In this document: positions 37,507-47,629 of the stretch, piece after piece
Layout: each line of letters starts with the position of its first letter
Position numbering within the stretch: position 1 is the stretch's first letter
Source: Terrisporobacter glycolicus ATCC 14880 = DSM 1288
Lineage (GTDB): Bacteria; Bacillota; Clostridia; Peptostreptococcales; Peptostreptococcaceae
Length of the DNA: 64,000 bases
Direction of reading: 5' to 3'
Assembly (NCBI RefSeq): GCF_036812735.1
Contig: NZ_CP117523.1
Location: forward strand, 3,038,001 to 3,102,000
The notes under the pieces: generated by a model
What the model saw: only the letters and a program-made list of their open reading frames with translations
Told to the model about the DNA's origin: nothing
Database searches by the model: none
Made by a program: the position numbers and the translations under genes

Positions 37507-38136
37507 TTATTCTAGTTTCTGAAAATCCTTTAATGCATTTTTTAGATAAGTTTCCTTAAGTGAGTAATCTTCATTTAATGATCTTCCAAGGGCGTCTGCC
37601 TTTGCCAATAGTATCAAATCTTGTGGACAAACTGACTTATTAAATAACTTTCGAGTACTTTTCAACCTGCTATTTTGATTTGCCAATTGATTTGGTTGCA
37701 TGTGAAGTTCTACCATGTTTAGTACATAATCTCTAATTTCATTCTCTTCTTTTCTAATTGTTCTATTTAAAAATTTCCTAACCAATTTTAATCCGGCTCT
37801 TTCATGATTATAAGAAATTATTTTTCCATCTTCTTTAGTTGTAGTTGTAATCACTTTTCCAAAATCATGACATAAGGCTGAATACATAAATCCAATTGGA
37901 TTTTTAGCTTTATTTTTTAACTTTGAAGCCTCATCTATTACCATCATAGTATGATTAAATACATCACCTTCTGGATGATGTATAGGAGATTGAATTACGC
38001 CTATCAAATCACCTACTTCAGGAAATTCCATATCCAAATTATTACCATCTTTTAAACCCATAAAATATCTAGATGGTTTTTCATCTGTTAACAACACTTC
38101 TTCAAGTTCTTTTCTTATATTTATATTTTTTGTCAT
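37507..38136 (-). CDS. HD-domain hydrolase
   Basis: A 209-residue protein with HD metal-site residues in GDVFNHTMMVIDEA, SALCHDFGK and YNHERAGLKLVRKF, the arrangement seen in the HD domain of bacterial CCA-adding enzymes but without a nucleotidyltransferase domain. It probably hydrolyses phosphate esters of nucleotides or RNA ends; substrate unknown. It follows the antiporter gene by 58 bp on the same strand and ends at a terminator. Confidence 0.8.
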   Translation of the reverse strand: MTKNINIRKELEEVLLTDEKPSRYFMGLKDGNNLDMEFPEVGDLIGVIQSPIHHPEGDVFNHTMMVIDEASKLKNKAKNPIGFMYSALCHDFGKVITTTTKEDGKIISYNHERAGLKLVRKFLNRTIRKEENEIRDYVLNMVELHMQPNQLANQNSRLKSTRKLFNKSVCPQDLILLAKADALGRSLNEDYSLKETYLKNALKDFQKLE

Positions 38137-38194
38137 AGTTTAAAATTTCCTCATTTATTCATTAATTTTAATTTTCAGACTTATTAATTTACAC

Positions 38195-39844
38195 TTAATA
38201 ATTAACAATATCTAATTTATCTATATCACTAACATCAGTTCCTGTTATTACTAATATATCATTAGGAAGTATTTGTGTTGAACCATTCGGAATAATTATT
38301 TCTCCTTTTCTCTTTATCATAGCTACAAGAATTTCATCTGGTATATCTGCCTCTGAAATTGTTTTATTTACAAAATTACCTGTAACTCCCACACATACTT
38401 CCATGAGTTTTGTACTCTTTCCTTCTTGATACATTCTCAATTTATCAAAGTTATTTCCTGTTACAACTAATATATCTCCAGGAATTACTTTTGTAGAACC
38501 ATTTGGAACAAATACATCTCCTTCTCGTTTTATCATCACTATAAGAATATCCTCTGGTATATTACTATCCATAATAGTTTTATTTGCCAAATTACTATCT
38601 TCAGTGATTGATATTTCTATTAGCTTTGTGCTTTTATCTTCTTTATAGTCATTAAATGTTTTAAAAACTGAAGATTCATCATCTATTAGATCTAATTTTA
38701 ATGCAACTTTAGGTATAAGAGTACCTTGTACTCCAACAGAGAATAATGCTATAAAGAATATAATGTGAAATATATCACTATTAATGGGAACTCCATAAGT
38801 TATTGCAAATATGGCAAAAGCTATGGATGCAGCTCCTCTAAGACCTACCCAAGATATAAATATCTGCTGTTTGAAAGGTATTTTGAACCAACTTAGAATA
38901 CTAAATGTAGCTATAGGTCTTGCTATAAATATCATAAATATAGATATTGCAATGCCTTGCACCATTATATTAGACATTTGAGATGGGTAAGATAATAATC
39001 CTAATAAGAAAAATAATATTATTTGCATAAGCCATGATATGCTATCAAAAAATTCAAATATACTTTTTTTGTGAGGAATTTTACTATTCCCAATTATTAT
39101 TCCTGCTATATATGCACTTAAATAACCATTTCCACCAAATAACTCGCTTAATCCATAAGATAACACTGCAATAGCTGTTACAAATATGGGATAAAACCCA
39201 TCTATTTCAAAGTTTATATGCCTCAATAAATATATAGTTAATTTGGATAAGACAATAGCTAATATAATCCCTACTACAATCTGACTAAATAGCATTGGTA
39301 CTATACTTGAATATCCTTTATTAGACATTAATGAAAGTATAATTATAGTTAACATATACGCAAAAGGATCATTACTTCCACTTTCAATTTCTAATATAGA
39401 TGCAATTGAACCTTTTAGATTTAATTTTTGTGAACGAAGTATAGAGAACACTGAAGCTGCATCTGTAGATGCTACTATAGAACCTATAAGAAGGCTTTCT
39501 AACCATGTAGTTTTTAATACGCCATAGCAAAATGCGCCTGTAAGACCTGCTGTTATAACTACTCCTATGGTTGACATTAATATGGATGGAATAGCAATAG
39601 GTTTTGCCATCTTCCAGTTTGTACCAAACCCACCAAAAAACATTATAAATATAAGGGCTAAGGTACAAATATCTTTTGTTAATTCAAAATTATTATAGTC
39701 AATTCCGAATATGCCATCTGCTCCAAAGACCATGCCCAGTATTATAAATATTAAAAGTATGGGTACCCCAAATTTATATAATACTTTACTGGATGTAACG
39801 CAAGTTAATATTACAAGAGCGCTTATAACCATCAATTTTATCAT
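38195..39844 (-). CDS. K+/H+ (CPA1, NhaP2/CvrA-type) antiporter with two RCK_C domains
   Basis: A 549-residue antiporter. Residues 1-385 hold about twelve membrane helices with GSIVASTDAASVFSILR and ILEIESGSNDPFAYML, the ion-binding ND of CPA antiporters, and FISWVGLRGAASIAFA. The C-terminus carries two tandem TrkA-C (RCK_C) domains at about 400-470 and 475-549 that look like an internal duplication (NSNIPEDILIVMIKREG-like versus EADIPDEILVAMIKRKG). RCK_C domains bind nucleotides; c-di-AMP regulates several such transporters, so that is a testable possibility. AAAGGAG precedes the ATG. Confidence 0.87.
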   Translation of the reverse strand: MIKLMVISALVILTCVTSSKVLYKFGVPILLIFIILGMVFGADGIFGIDYNNFELTKDICTLALIFIMFFGGFGTNWKMAKPIAIPSILMSTIGVVITAGLTGAFCYGVLKTTWLESLLIGSIVASTDAASVFSILRSQKLNLKGSIASILEIESGSNDPFAYMLTIIILSLMSNKGYSSIVPMLFSQIVVGIILAIVLSKLTIYLLRHINFEIDGFYPIFVTAIAVLSYGLSELFGGNGYLSAYIAGIIIGNSKIPHKKSIFEFFDSISWLMQIILFFLLGLLSYPSQMSNIMVQGIAISIFMIFIARPIATFSILSWFKIPFKQQIFISWVGLRGAASIAFAIFAITYGVPINSDIFHIIFFIALFSVGVQGTLIPKVALKLDLIDDESSVFKTFNDYKEDKSTKLIEISITEDSNLANKTIMDSNIPEDILIVMIKREGDVFVPNGSTKVIPGDILVVTGNNFDKLRMYQEGKSTKLMEVCVGVTGNFVNKTISEADIPDEILVAMIKRKGEIIIPNGSTQILPNDILVITGTDVSDIDKLDIVNY

Positions 39845-40012
39845 CCTACCACTCCTTTATATATAATTTTTTTATATTATTATACACAATTATAATATAA
39901 AAATTATAAGTTAATAGTTTGTCAATTTAATTTTAACTTATTTTTAACTGAGTTTTAACTTAATTTTAACCTTAAATATCTTTTATTGTCAATTTTTGTA
40001 ATTTTACATACA

Positions 40013-40039
40013 AAAACCTTCTATTTTTTATAGAAGGTC
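40013..40039 (-). terminator. terminator of the second adhE
   Basis: ACCTTCTAT / ATAGAAGGT stem then TTTTTG on the minus strand, about 85 bp past the stop codon. Confidence 0.78.
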
Positions 40040-40122
40040 TCTTGTATTGCACAAAATATTAATTTTAAGGTTATATTTTTAAAGAATCACTAATTAAACC
40101 ATTTTTATACTAATATTTTTTC

Positions 40123-42768
40123 TTATTTTTTAGATTCTTTTAATACTTTTTGGGCTGGATATATATTCTTATATATCTCATGTAATTCAGTTACCAATGG
40201 TAATCTTGGGTTAGCTGGAGTACATTGATCGTCAAATGCATCTAAAGCTAATTTTTCAATTGCAGCAAAGTAAGTTTCTCTTACTATGCCACATTCTTCT
40301 ATAGACATTGGTATATTTAGTTTCTTCATTAAATCTCTAATAGCCTCAACTAAACTCTTAACACCTTCTTCAGTTGTATTAGCTTTTAATCCAAGAACTT
40401 TTGCTATTTCAGCATACTTCTTATCTGCTACGAAAGATTTATATTTAGGGAATGCAGCAAATTTAGTTGGCATTTGTGCATTGTACTCTATTACGTGTGG
40501 TAATAATATTGCATTAGCTCTACCATGTGGTATATGGAACTCAGATCCTAACTTATGAGCTAATGAGTGGTTTACACCTAAGAAAGCATTGGCAAATGCC
40601 ATCCCTGCCATACAAGATGCGTTGTGCATTTTTTCTCTAGCTTCTCTACCTTCAGCAGTATGTCCACCTTTGTATGATAACGGTAAATATTCAAATACCA
40701 TTTGTATAGCTTTCATTGCAAGAGCATCTGTATAATCAGTTGCCATTATAGATACATATGCTTCTATTGCATGTGTTAACACGTCAAGTCCTGTATCTGC
40801 AGTAACAGCAGCTGGTACAGACATTACAAATTGTGGGTCTATTATAGCTACATCTGGAGTTAACTCATAATCAGCTAATGGGTATTTAACATTATTTACT
40901 TTGTCAGTTATAACTGCAAATGAAGTTACTTCTGAACCTGTTCCTGAAGTAGTTGGTATAGCTACCATTTTAGCTTTTCTTCCTAATTTAGGGAACTTAT
41001 AAACTCTTTTTGTTATATCTGCAAATTTAAGTCTTAAATCTTCAAAGTCTGCTTCTGGATTTTCGTAGAATAACCACATACCTTTAGCTGCATCCATTGC
41101 AGACCCCCCACCTAAAGCTATTACTGTGTCTGGCTGGAACTTTCTCATTGCTTCAGCACCATTTAGTACTGTATCTACTGATGGATCTGGTTCTACATCA
41201 GCAAATACCTCTATCATTACTGGATTTCTTCTTTTTCTTAATTGATATTCTAATTTATCAACATATCCAAGTTGAACCATCATTCTATCAGTTACAATCA
41301 TTACTCTTTCAACATTTGGTAGTTTCTCTAAGTATTGTATTGAACCTACTTCATGATATATTCTTTGAGGAACTTTGAACCATTGCATATTAACTCTCCT
41401 TTTAGTAACTTTCTTAACATTTATTAAGTTTACAGCAGATACGTTATCTGTGGTTGAGTTATTACCCATTGATCCGCATCCTAAAGTTAATGATGGAGTA
41501 TTTACGTTGTATATATCTCCTATTGCTCCATGAGTAGATGGTGCATTTACTAAAAGCCTTCCCGTTCTTACTCTATTTGAGAATTCTAATATTACATCAT
41601 CGTTATTTGAGTGAATAACCGCTGAATGTCCAAGTCCACCAAATTCTGTCATTTCAACACATTTTTGCACTCCTTCTTCAGCATTTTTTACCTTTATACA
41701 AGCTAAAACTGGAGATAATTTTTCTTTTGATAATGGATAATCCATTCCAACACCTTCTATTTCAGCAACTAATATTTTAGCATCTTTTGGAACTTCAAAT
41801 CCTGCCATCTTAGCTATTGTGTATGGACTTTGTCCAACTATATTTGGATTTAATGTTTTAGTTTCTGGATTTATAACTGTTTTTTCTAATAATTCTTTTT
41901 CTTTTCCATATACGAAGTGACAGTTGTAATGCTTAAGTAAAGCTACTACTTCATCGTATATACATTCTTCTATTATAACTGCTTGCTCAGAAGCACATAT
42001 CATTCCGTTATCAAATGATTTAGATAATATTAAATCATTTACTGCTTGTTTTATATCCGCAGATTTTTCTATGAAACAAGGTACATTTCCTGCTCCAACT
42101 CCAAGTGCTGGTTTTCCTGCAGAATAAGCAGACTTAACCATTCCCGGTCCACCTGTTGCAAGTATTAATGATACTCCATTATGCTTCATTAATGCACTTG
42201 ATGCTTCTAATGATGGTATCTCTATCCATTGCACACAATTTTCTGGAGCTCCGGCTTCTATAGCTGCATCTCTTAATATTCTAGCTGCTTCAGCAGAACA
42301 TTTTTGAGCTGACGGATGAAAACTAAATATTATTGGATTTCTCCCTTTCATAGATATTAAAGTTTTAAACATTGTTGTTGAAGTTGGATTTGTAACAGGA
42401 GTTACCCCAGCTACTACACCTATTGGTTCAGCCACCATCATATATCCTTCTTCATCGTTTTCTTCTATTACCCCAACTGTTTTTTTGTATTTTATACTGT
42501 TATATATATATTCTGTAGCAAAAATATTTTTTGTTACCTTATCTTCAAATATTCCTCTTCCTGTTTCGTTTACTGCAAATTGAGCAAGTTCTATATGCTT
42601 ATCAAGTCCGGCTTTTGCCATAGCTGCTACTATCTTATCTACTGATTCTTGATCTAACTTTAACATAGCCTCTTTAGCTATAGTTGCCTTTTCCACTAAT
42701 TCATTAATCATGCTTTCAACATTTACTTCTTGATTTACAACTTTAACTTTTTTTGTTTCTTTACTCAT
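40123..42768 (-). CDS. adhE: bifunctional acetaldehyde-CoA/alcohol dehydrogenase AdhE, second copy
   Basis: The 881-residue protein has the same two-domain layout as the copy 5.2 kb downstream: aldehyde dehydrogenase (catalytic C258 in DNGMICASEQAV) and iron alcohol dehydrogenase (ALGGGSAMDAAKG, HAIEAYVS, NHSLAHKLG, IPHGRANA). It has a C-terminal extension YPAQKVLKESKK lacking in the other copy. AGGGGGAG precedes the ATG. Codon choice and strong TTGACA promoter suggest the highly expressed main enzyme. Two Rex operators flank the promoter, so a high NADH/NAD+ ratio should release repression. Confidence 0.95.
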   Translation of the reverse strand: MSKETKKVKVVNQEVNVESMINELVEKATIAKEAMLKLDQESVDKIVAAMAKAGLDKHIELAQFAVNETGRGIFEDKVTKNIFATEYIYNSIKYKKTVGVIEENDEEGYMMVAEPIGVVAGVTPVTNPTSTTMFKTLISMKGRNPIIFSFHPSAQKCSAEAARILRDAAIEAGAPENCVQWIEIPSLEASSALMKHNGVSLILATGGPGMVKSAYSAGKPALGVGAGNVPCFIEKSADIKQAVNDLILSKSFDNGMICASEQAVIIEECIYDEVVALLKHYNCHFVYGKEKELLEKTVINPETKTLNPNIVGQSPYTIAKMAGFEVPKDAKILVAEIEGVGMDYPLSKEKLSPVLACIKVKNAEEGVQKCVEMTEFGGLGHSAVIHSNNDDVILEFSNRVRTGRLLVNAPSTHGAIGDIYNVNTPSLTLGCGSMGNNSTTDNVSAVNLINVKKVTKRRVNMQWFKVPQRIYHEVGSIQYLEKLPNVERVMIVTDRMMVQLGYVDKLEYQLRKRRNPVMIEVFADVEPDPSVDTVLNGAEAMRKFQPDTVIALGGGSAMDAAKGMWLFYENPEADFEDLRLKFADITKRVYKFPKLGRKAKMVAIPTTSGTGSEVTSFAVITDKVNNVKYPLADYELTPDVAIIDPQFVMSVPAAVTADTGLDVLTHAIEAYVSIMATDYTDALAMKAIQMVFEYLPLSYKGGHTAEGREAREKMHNASCMAGMAFANAFLGVNHSLAHKLGSEFHIPHGRANAILLPHVIEYNAQMPTKFAAFPKYKSFVADKKYAEIAKVLGLKANTTEEGVKSLVEAIRDLMKKLNIPMSIEECGIVRETYFAAIEKLALDAFDDQCTPANPRLPLVTELHEIYKNIYPAQKVLKESKK

Positions 42769-42807
42769 TTCGAGACTCCCCCTATATAATTATAATGTTA
42801 ATAAACT

Positions 42808-42825
42808 TTGTTATATTTTTAACAA
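42808..42825. promoter_or_regulatory. Rex operator 1 of adhE
   Basis: TTGTTATATTTTTAACAA differs from the Rex consensus TTGTTAANNNNTTAACAA at one position. It lies just downstream of the expected transcription start. Confidence 0.8.
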
Positions 42826-42841
42826 CTTCTTCATACTATTT

Positions 42842-42870
42842 ATAATAAATTATCTTATTTTACCTGTCAA
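42842..42870 (-). promoter_or_regulatory. adhE promoter
   Basis: TTGACA (42865-42870) and TATTAT (42842-42847), 17-bp spacer, minus strand. Confidence 0.8.
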
Positions 42871-42875
42871 TATAT

Positions 42876-42893
42876 TTGTTAAATTTTTATCAA
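42876..42893. promoter_or_regulatory. Rex operator 2 of adhE
   Basis: TTGTTAAATTTTTATCAA, one mismatch to the Rex consensus, just upstream of the -35 element. Confidence 0.75.
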
Positions 42894-43216
42894 ATTAATA
42901 TATAAAATTAAATCAATATATATAACACTATCCAAACCCACTTATATTCTAATTTTAAAATTGTATGTTTTTAATTACTAAAAATAAATTATATGCTAAT
43001 ATTAATATTTTATATAGTTTATTTTTTAACAATTAATTTTATTCCAATGAATTTTTATTGAATTTAGTTATAAAAACTTTTAAACTATATATTGTTCTTG
43101 AAAATTACTACTAATAAATTTCAATAATTAATATTATCAAAAACTATTAATATGTAAGTTTATTAATGTAGTTATTTAAAGATAATTTACATTTTTAACA
43201 TGCAACAGGAGGATTT
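42894..43216. other. intergenic region between divergent adhE and HAD genes
   Basis: Very AT-rich, no gene or recognisable RNA element. Further partial TTGTT/AACAA-like half sites occur but none is convincing. Confidence 0.35.
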
Positions 43217-44035
43217 ATGAATTACAAATTAATTGCATTAGATATTGATGGAACTTTAATCAATAGTTCACACCAACTTACAGAAGGTGTAAAGAGGTCT
43301 ATAAAAAAAGCAAAAGAAAAAGGTGTTAAAGTAGTTTTATGTACTGGCAGACCATTAAAAGGTGTTGAAAAATTCATAGATGAATTAAGTCTTAAAGAAG
43401 AGGGAGATTATGCTGCTACTTTCAATGGGGCTTTAGTTCAAGATACATTTACTAAAAATCCTGTATCTCACTTAACATTAAAATATGAAGACTTAGTAGA
43501 TTTATACAATCTAAGCCTTAAAGTTGGGTCTAGAAGTCATTTTTATGATACTAAAACTATTTATACTTTTAATAAAGATATCAGTGATTATACAGTATTT
43601 GAATGCCATCTTACTGGAGTTCATTTAAATGTGGCTACATTAGATGAAGTTCCAAAAGATATTGCCATGTCTAAATTTATGATGGTAGATCATCCAGAAA
43701 TATTAGATGAATGTATAAAAAAAATTCCTAAAGAATACTACGAAAAATATACTATAGTAAGAAGCACTCCTTCATTTTTAGAATTCTTAAATCCAAATGC
43801 CAATAAAGGTAATGGTATTTCACTTCTTGCCCAAGAGCTTGGTATAAAAAAAGGTGAAATCATCTGTGTTGGAGATGCAGAAAATGATAAACATATGATA
43901 GAATATGCAGGACTTGGAGTTGCCATGGGAAATTCTACAAGAGAAATAAAAGACTTAGCAGATTATATTACTCTTTCTAATGATGAAGATGGAGTTGCTC
44001 ATGTTATAAATAAATTCATACTAGAAGAAAGATAA
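43217..44035 (+). CDS. Cof-type HAD-IIB sugar phosphatase
   Basis: A 272-residue HAD hydrolase of the YidA/Cof type: motif I ALDIDGTLINS with the nucleophile Asp, motif II CTGRPLKG, a type IIB cap (about 85-190), and motifs III/IV NKGNGISLL and CVGDAENDKHMIEYAG, ending GVAMGNSTREIKDLADYIT. It probably dephosphorylates sugar phosphates or related metabolites. CAGGAGG precedes the ATG; single-gene unit with its own terminator. Confidence 0.9.
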   Translation: MNYKLIALDIDGTLINSSHQLTEGVKRSIKKAKEKGVKVVLCTGRPLKGVEKFIDELSLKEEGDYAATFNGALVQDTFTKNPVSHLTLKYEDLVDLYNLSLKVGSRSHFYDTKTIYTFNKDISDYTVFECHLTGVHLNVATLDEVPKDIAMSKFMMVDHPEILDECIKKIPKEYYEKYTIVRSTPSFLEFLNPNANKGNGISLLAQELGIKKGEIICVGDAENDKHMIEYAGLGVAMGNSTREIKDLADYITLSNDEDGVAHVINKFILEER

Positions 44036-44042
44036 CTTTAGC

Positions 44043-44079
44043 AGGAACTACTATATATAAGTTTTAGTAGTTCCTTTTT
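44043..44079 (+). terminator. terminator of the HAD gene
   Basis: AGGAACTACTA / TAGTAGTTCCT stem followed by TTTTTAT. Confidence 0.88.
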
Positions 44080-44167
44080 ATATAGTAGTTGTAGACATAA
44101 TTATAAAATAATTGTAAAATATTCATTGTTATAATTTGCCAAAATACATTCAAAAGGAGCTTATATA

Positions 44168-45964
44168 ATGGAGAATAATAATTCTACAGACATATATAAA
44201 TTATTTTTAGAAAATATACCTTATCCTGTATGGATACAAGACATTGACACAAAAATAATTTTTATAAATGATCATTATGAAAATTTATATAACGTAAAAG
44301 CATGTGATGTCATTGGAAAAAAAACTGTTGATGTATTATCTAAAGAAAAGTCTGATACTTATAATGAACAACTTAAAAATACATTAATAACAAAAAAAGT
44401 CACTATTTCTGAAGTACTTATTAAAGGTTTATACTTTAGAACTTATATATTTCCTATTCTTGACATAAAACAAGAAACACAAGGTATTGCAGGCATAGTT
44501 ATTGATATAAATGAAAAAAAGCAAAAACAATTAGAATTAATACATCAAAAGAATATTTTAAGAACTATTATAGATACACTTCCTGAGGCAATTTTTTACA
44601 AAGATGAAAATTCCAAATATTTAGGTTACAATAAGGCCTTTTTAAATAACTTTAAAAATTTTCACAATTGTAATTTATTGGATGATGATAGTCTATTAAA
44701 AAAAACTGACTTAGATTTAATGCATAACAAACATAGAGCCATGAACTTCTATAAGCAAGACAAAAAAATTTTAAAAACTAAAAAACCAATTAGTTTTGAA
44801 AATTGTTATAGGCACCCTGACGGTCATATTATAACTGAGGAAAGCATAAAAACACCCATAATTGACGAATCTGGGAATATCCGTGGTATAGTGGGAATAT
44901 CAAGGGATATAACTCAACATAAAACATTAGAAGAGAAGTTAAGATATTTAAGTGAAATAGATGCACTTACTGATCTTTATAACAGAAATAGTTTTGAGGA
45001 AAAAATAAAAAAACTTAATAAAACAAAATATCATCCTCTAGGTATAATAATGGGCGATGTTAATGGATTAAAATTAATTAATGATACCCTTGGTCATTTA
45101 GAAGGTGATAATTTGCTAAGAAGTATCTCTAATGTTTTAAGGTCCTCTTGCAGCGAAAGCGAATATGTTTTTAGATGGGGTGGAGATGAATTTATCATTC
45201 TTATTCCTAATGCTGATGAGTTAAAATGTGATAAATTAATAAAAAAAATTTTAAATGATTGTAAAAAATATAATTATAAATATATGCAACTTAGTATTTC
45301 TTTGGGAACTGTAGTTAAATATGAGATTGATGATAATATTTATGATTGCATAAACAAGGCTGAAGAAAAGGTTTATCGCCATAAATTATTGGATAATAAA
45401 AGTATTAAAAGATCTATTATGGATTCTTTACTAAAAAGTCTAGAAGAAAAAAACTTAGAAACTAATGAACATGCCAAAAGAGTAACTAAATATGCCTTAG
45501 CTTTGGGACAAAAGTTAAACTTTAAAATTTCAGAATTAGATGAATTAATTCTCGTAGCTAGATTACATGATATTGGTAAAATAGGCATTTCCGAAGATAT
45601 ATTATTAAAACCAGGTTCCCTTACTAGTGAAGAATTCGAAATAATGAAAACCCATACAGAAAAGGGGTATCGCATTATAAATGCATCTAGTGAACTATAT
45701 ACTGTTGCAAAATGCGTTCTTACACATCATGAAAGGTGGGATGGCAAGGGCTATCCTCTTGGACTTAAAGGAGATGAAATCCCCTTGGTATCTAGAATAA
45801 TTAATATTGCTGATTCTTTTGATGTGATGACTAATAATAGACCTTATAAAAATACAAAAAGTAAAAATGAAGCTATAAAAGAGCTCCAAAGGTGCGCTGG
45901 AACACAATTTGATCCTACTTTAGTATATTATTTCATAGAATATATTAATGATATAGAGGAATAA
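44168..45964 (+). CDS. PAS-PAS-GGDEF-HD-GYP c-di-GMP signalling protein
   Basis: A 598-residue soluble protein. PAS1 (about 8-120, IPYPVWIQDIDTKIIFIND), PAS2 (about 130-258, LPEAIFYKDENSKYLGYNKA), GGDEF (about 265-420, intact FRWGGDEFIILIP) and HD-GYP (about 425-598, LHDIGKIGI and HHERWDGKGYP intact). It has the active sites for both making and breaking c-di-GMP, with PAS domains to sense a cytoplasmic signal. AAAAGGAG precedes the ATG. Which activity dominates cannot be told from sequence. Confidence 0.92.
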   Translation: MENNNSTDIYKLFLENIPYPVWIQDIDTKIIFINDHYENLYNVKACDVIGKKTVDVLSKEKSDTYNEQLKNTLITKKVTISEVLIKGLYFRTYIFPILDIKQETQGIAGIVIDINEKKQKQLELIHQKNILRTIIDTLPEAIFYKDENSKYLGYNKAFLNNFKNFHNCNLLDDDSLLKKTDLDLMHNKHRAMNFYKQDKKILKTKKPISFENCYRHPDGHIITEESIKTPIIDESGNIRGIVGISRDITQHKTLEEKLRYLSEIDALTDLYNRNSFEEKIKKLNKTKYHPLGIIMGDVNGLKLINDTLGHLEGDNLLRSISNVLRSSCSESEYVFRWGGDEFIILIPNADELKCDKLIKKILNDCKKYNYKYMQLSISLGTVVKYEIDDNIYDCINKAEEKVYRHKLLDNKSIKRSIMDSLLKSLEEKNLETNEHAKRVTKYALALGQKLNFKISELDELILVARLHDIGKIGISEDILLKPGSLTSEEFEIMKTHTEKGYRIINASSELYTVAKCVLTHHERWDGKGYPLGLKGDEIPLVSRIINIADSFDVMTNNRPYKNTKSKNEAIKELQRCAGTQFDPTLVYYFIEYINDIEE

Positions 45965-45985
45965 TTCCCCTATATCATTTTTAAT
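45947..45985 (+). terminator. terminator overlapping the end of the GGDEF/HD-GYP gene
   Basis: AATGATATAG / CTATATCATT stem with T-run; the first arm is the final codons of the gene. Confidence 0.75.
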
Positions 45986-46047
45986 TTTATAACTTTTTAA
46001 GTTGTATTCTATAGTATTTTCAGATTACTTCTAATTCTTTAGCTTTG

Positions 46048-46671
46048 TTAATTATTTATATATTTTTCAAAAACATATCCAAAATCTTTGTTATTATAAT
46101 TTTCTCTTATATCGCTCATCCAGCTAAAATTAAATTTAGTAATTTCCTCTATCATATTAGCAGTATTACCCTCCATACGAGATCTACTTATAGCATCATT
46201 TGCCATGTCTAAGCTTTTCATTCCATATTCATAAGACTGTTTATTTTTATGTTGTATTTTCCCAATTTCAAATAAAGCTTTATATAAATCTTTTAATTGT
46301 TCTATTTGTTTTTTATCAACATCTATACTAAAATAATTGTCTGCAAAACTAAATTTTATTTCAACATCTAAATCTACTGTTCCTGCTGTTTCTAGTGTTA
46401 CCGAATGAACATTTTCACTACGAAACTCATGTCTTTTTACTACTCTTTTCTTACTTACAGCAGATGCACCATCAACATGTATTAATCCTCTATTTGTAAA
46501 TACATACTCATCTGATTTTGATTTTATAACAAAGTAGATTTTCTCCCCATCTTCATTCATTATATAATCATCTCCATCAACTTTGTTAAAGTCCTTTGGA
46601 TCTATTATCTTACCTATATCAGATAAACCTAATGTATCTGCTGCCATTTTTCCAAATATATTGCCTGCCAT
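46048..46671 (-). CDS. PH-domain (YvbH/DUF1696-like) protein
   Basis: The start at 46671 (MAGNIFGKMAADTLGLSDIG) has GGAGG five bases upstream, giving 207 residues. The middle region DGEKIYFVIKSKSDEYVFTNRGLIHVDG ... KRVVKRHEF ... DLDVEIKFSFADNYFSIDVDK is the pattern of bacterial PH-like proteins. The C-terminus is helical. No signal or membrane segment. Function of the family is not established. Confidence 0.72.
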   Translation of the reverse strand: MAGNIFGKMAADTLGLSDIGKIIDPKDFNKVDGDDYIMNEDGEKIYFVIKSKSDEYVFTNRGLIHVDGASAVSKKRVVKRHEFRSENVHSVTLETAGTVDLDVEIKFSFADNYFSIDVDKKQIEQLKDLYKALFEIGKIQHKNKQSYEYGMKSLDMANDAISRSRMEGNTANMIEEITKFNFSWMSDIRENYNNKDFGYVFEKYINN

Positions 46672-46822
46672 ATTGTCCTCCAAGTTATTTAATTTTTTAA
46701 TACATTTATATTATATCATGTTAATATTTCTATTCAATCATGATAATTTTAACATTAATTATAGGACAAATTTCATCGAAATGTATTATTTTATATGTTT
46801 CATTTAGACAACTATGTTTACT

Positions 46823-47629
46823 TTAAAATACAGGTATTACAATTCCATTATATTTAGATTCTATAAGTTCTCTGCATTTATCAGATGTAAGAACTTCTTC
46901 TAGCACTTTTATTGTTTCACTATTTTTGTCTTCTACTCTATATACAAGCAAATTAGCATATTCATCATTTATGGGTGCTGTATAAATTCCATCTTCCTTT
47001 GCACTAAGTCCTGCAGGTATAGCATAAGTTGTATCCACAAATCCAGCTGTAACATCTTCTAATGATGGAGGTATTTGGGCCACATCTAATTGAACAAATT
47101 CTAAATTTTTTGGATTTTTAGTAATATCATTAACACCAACTATATCACCTTCTATTAGAGTTATTAATCCTTCACTCTCCAAATATCTTAAAGACTTTGA
47201 TGCTGAGGCAGCATTATCACTTATGGCAATCTTGTCTCCACTTTTAAATTCCTCAATAGAATTTATTTTCTTGGAATATAATACTCCTGGACAAACATAT
47301 AGTTTAGATCCTGCCATTATTTTATATCCCTTACTTTTTACTGCCTCATCTAAATAAGGCTTATGTTGAAATAAATTTGCATCAATTTCTCCATTATTTA
47401 ATGATTCATTAGGTAATACATAATCATTAAATATTACAACCTCTAACTTATATCCTTTTTCTTCTATAAGTGGTTTTAACTCTTCTAATAATTCTCCACC
47501 AGGAACTAATGTAGCTCCCACTTTAATTATTTTATCCTCTTTAGATTCAGGCGATGAATTTGAGCATCCAACTAACGATGCACATAATACTGCACTTAGT
47601 GCTAAGTTTAATAATTTTTTTAATTTCAT
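46823..47629 (-). CDS. metQ: methionine-binding lipoprotein (NlpA/MetQ family)
   Basis: A 268-residue lipoprotein: lipobox CASLVGCSNS, then the MetQ motifs KVGATLVPGGELLEELKP, DANLFQHKPYLDE, ISDNAASASKSLRYLESEGL and FVDTTYAIPAGLS. It binds methionine (often D/L) outside the membrane for a MetNI pump. No metN or metI gene is adjacent; the next genes upstream form a separate amino-acid transporter with its own binding protein. A SAM riboswitch controls it, which supports a methionine role. AAGGGGG precedes the ATG. Confidence 0.9.
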   Translation of the reverse strand: MKLKKLLNLALSAVLCASLVGCSNSSPESKEDKIIKVGATLVPGGELLEELKPLIEEKGYKLEVVIFNDYVLPNESLNNGEIDANLFQHKPYLDEAVKSKGYKIMAGSKLYVCPGVLYSKKINSIEEFKSGDKIAISDNAASASKSLRYLESEGLITLIEGDIVGVNDITKNPKNLEFVQLDVAQIPPSLEDVTAGFVDTTYAIPAGLSAKEDGIYTAPINDEYANLLVYRVEDKNSETIKVLEEVLTSDKCRELIESKYNGIVIPVF

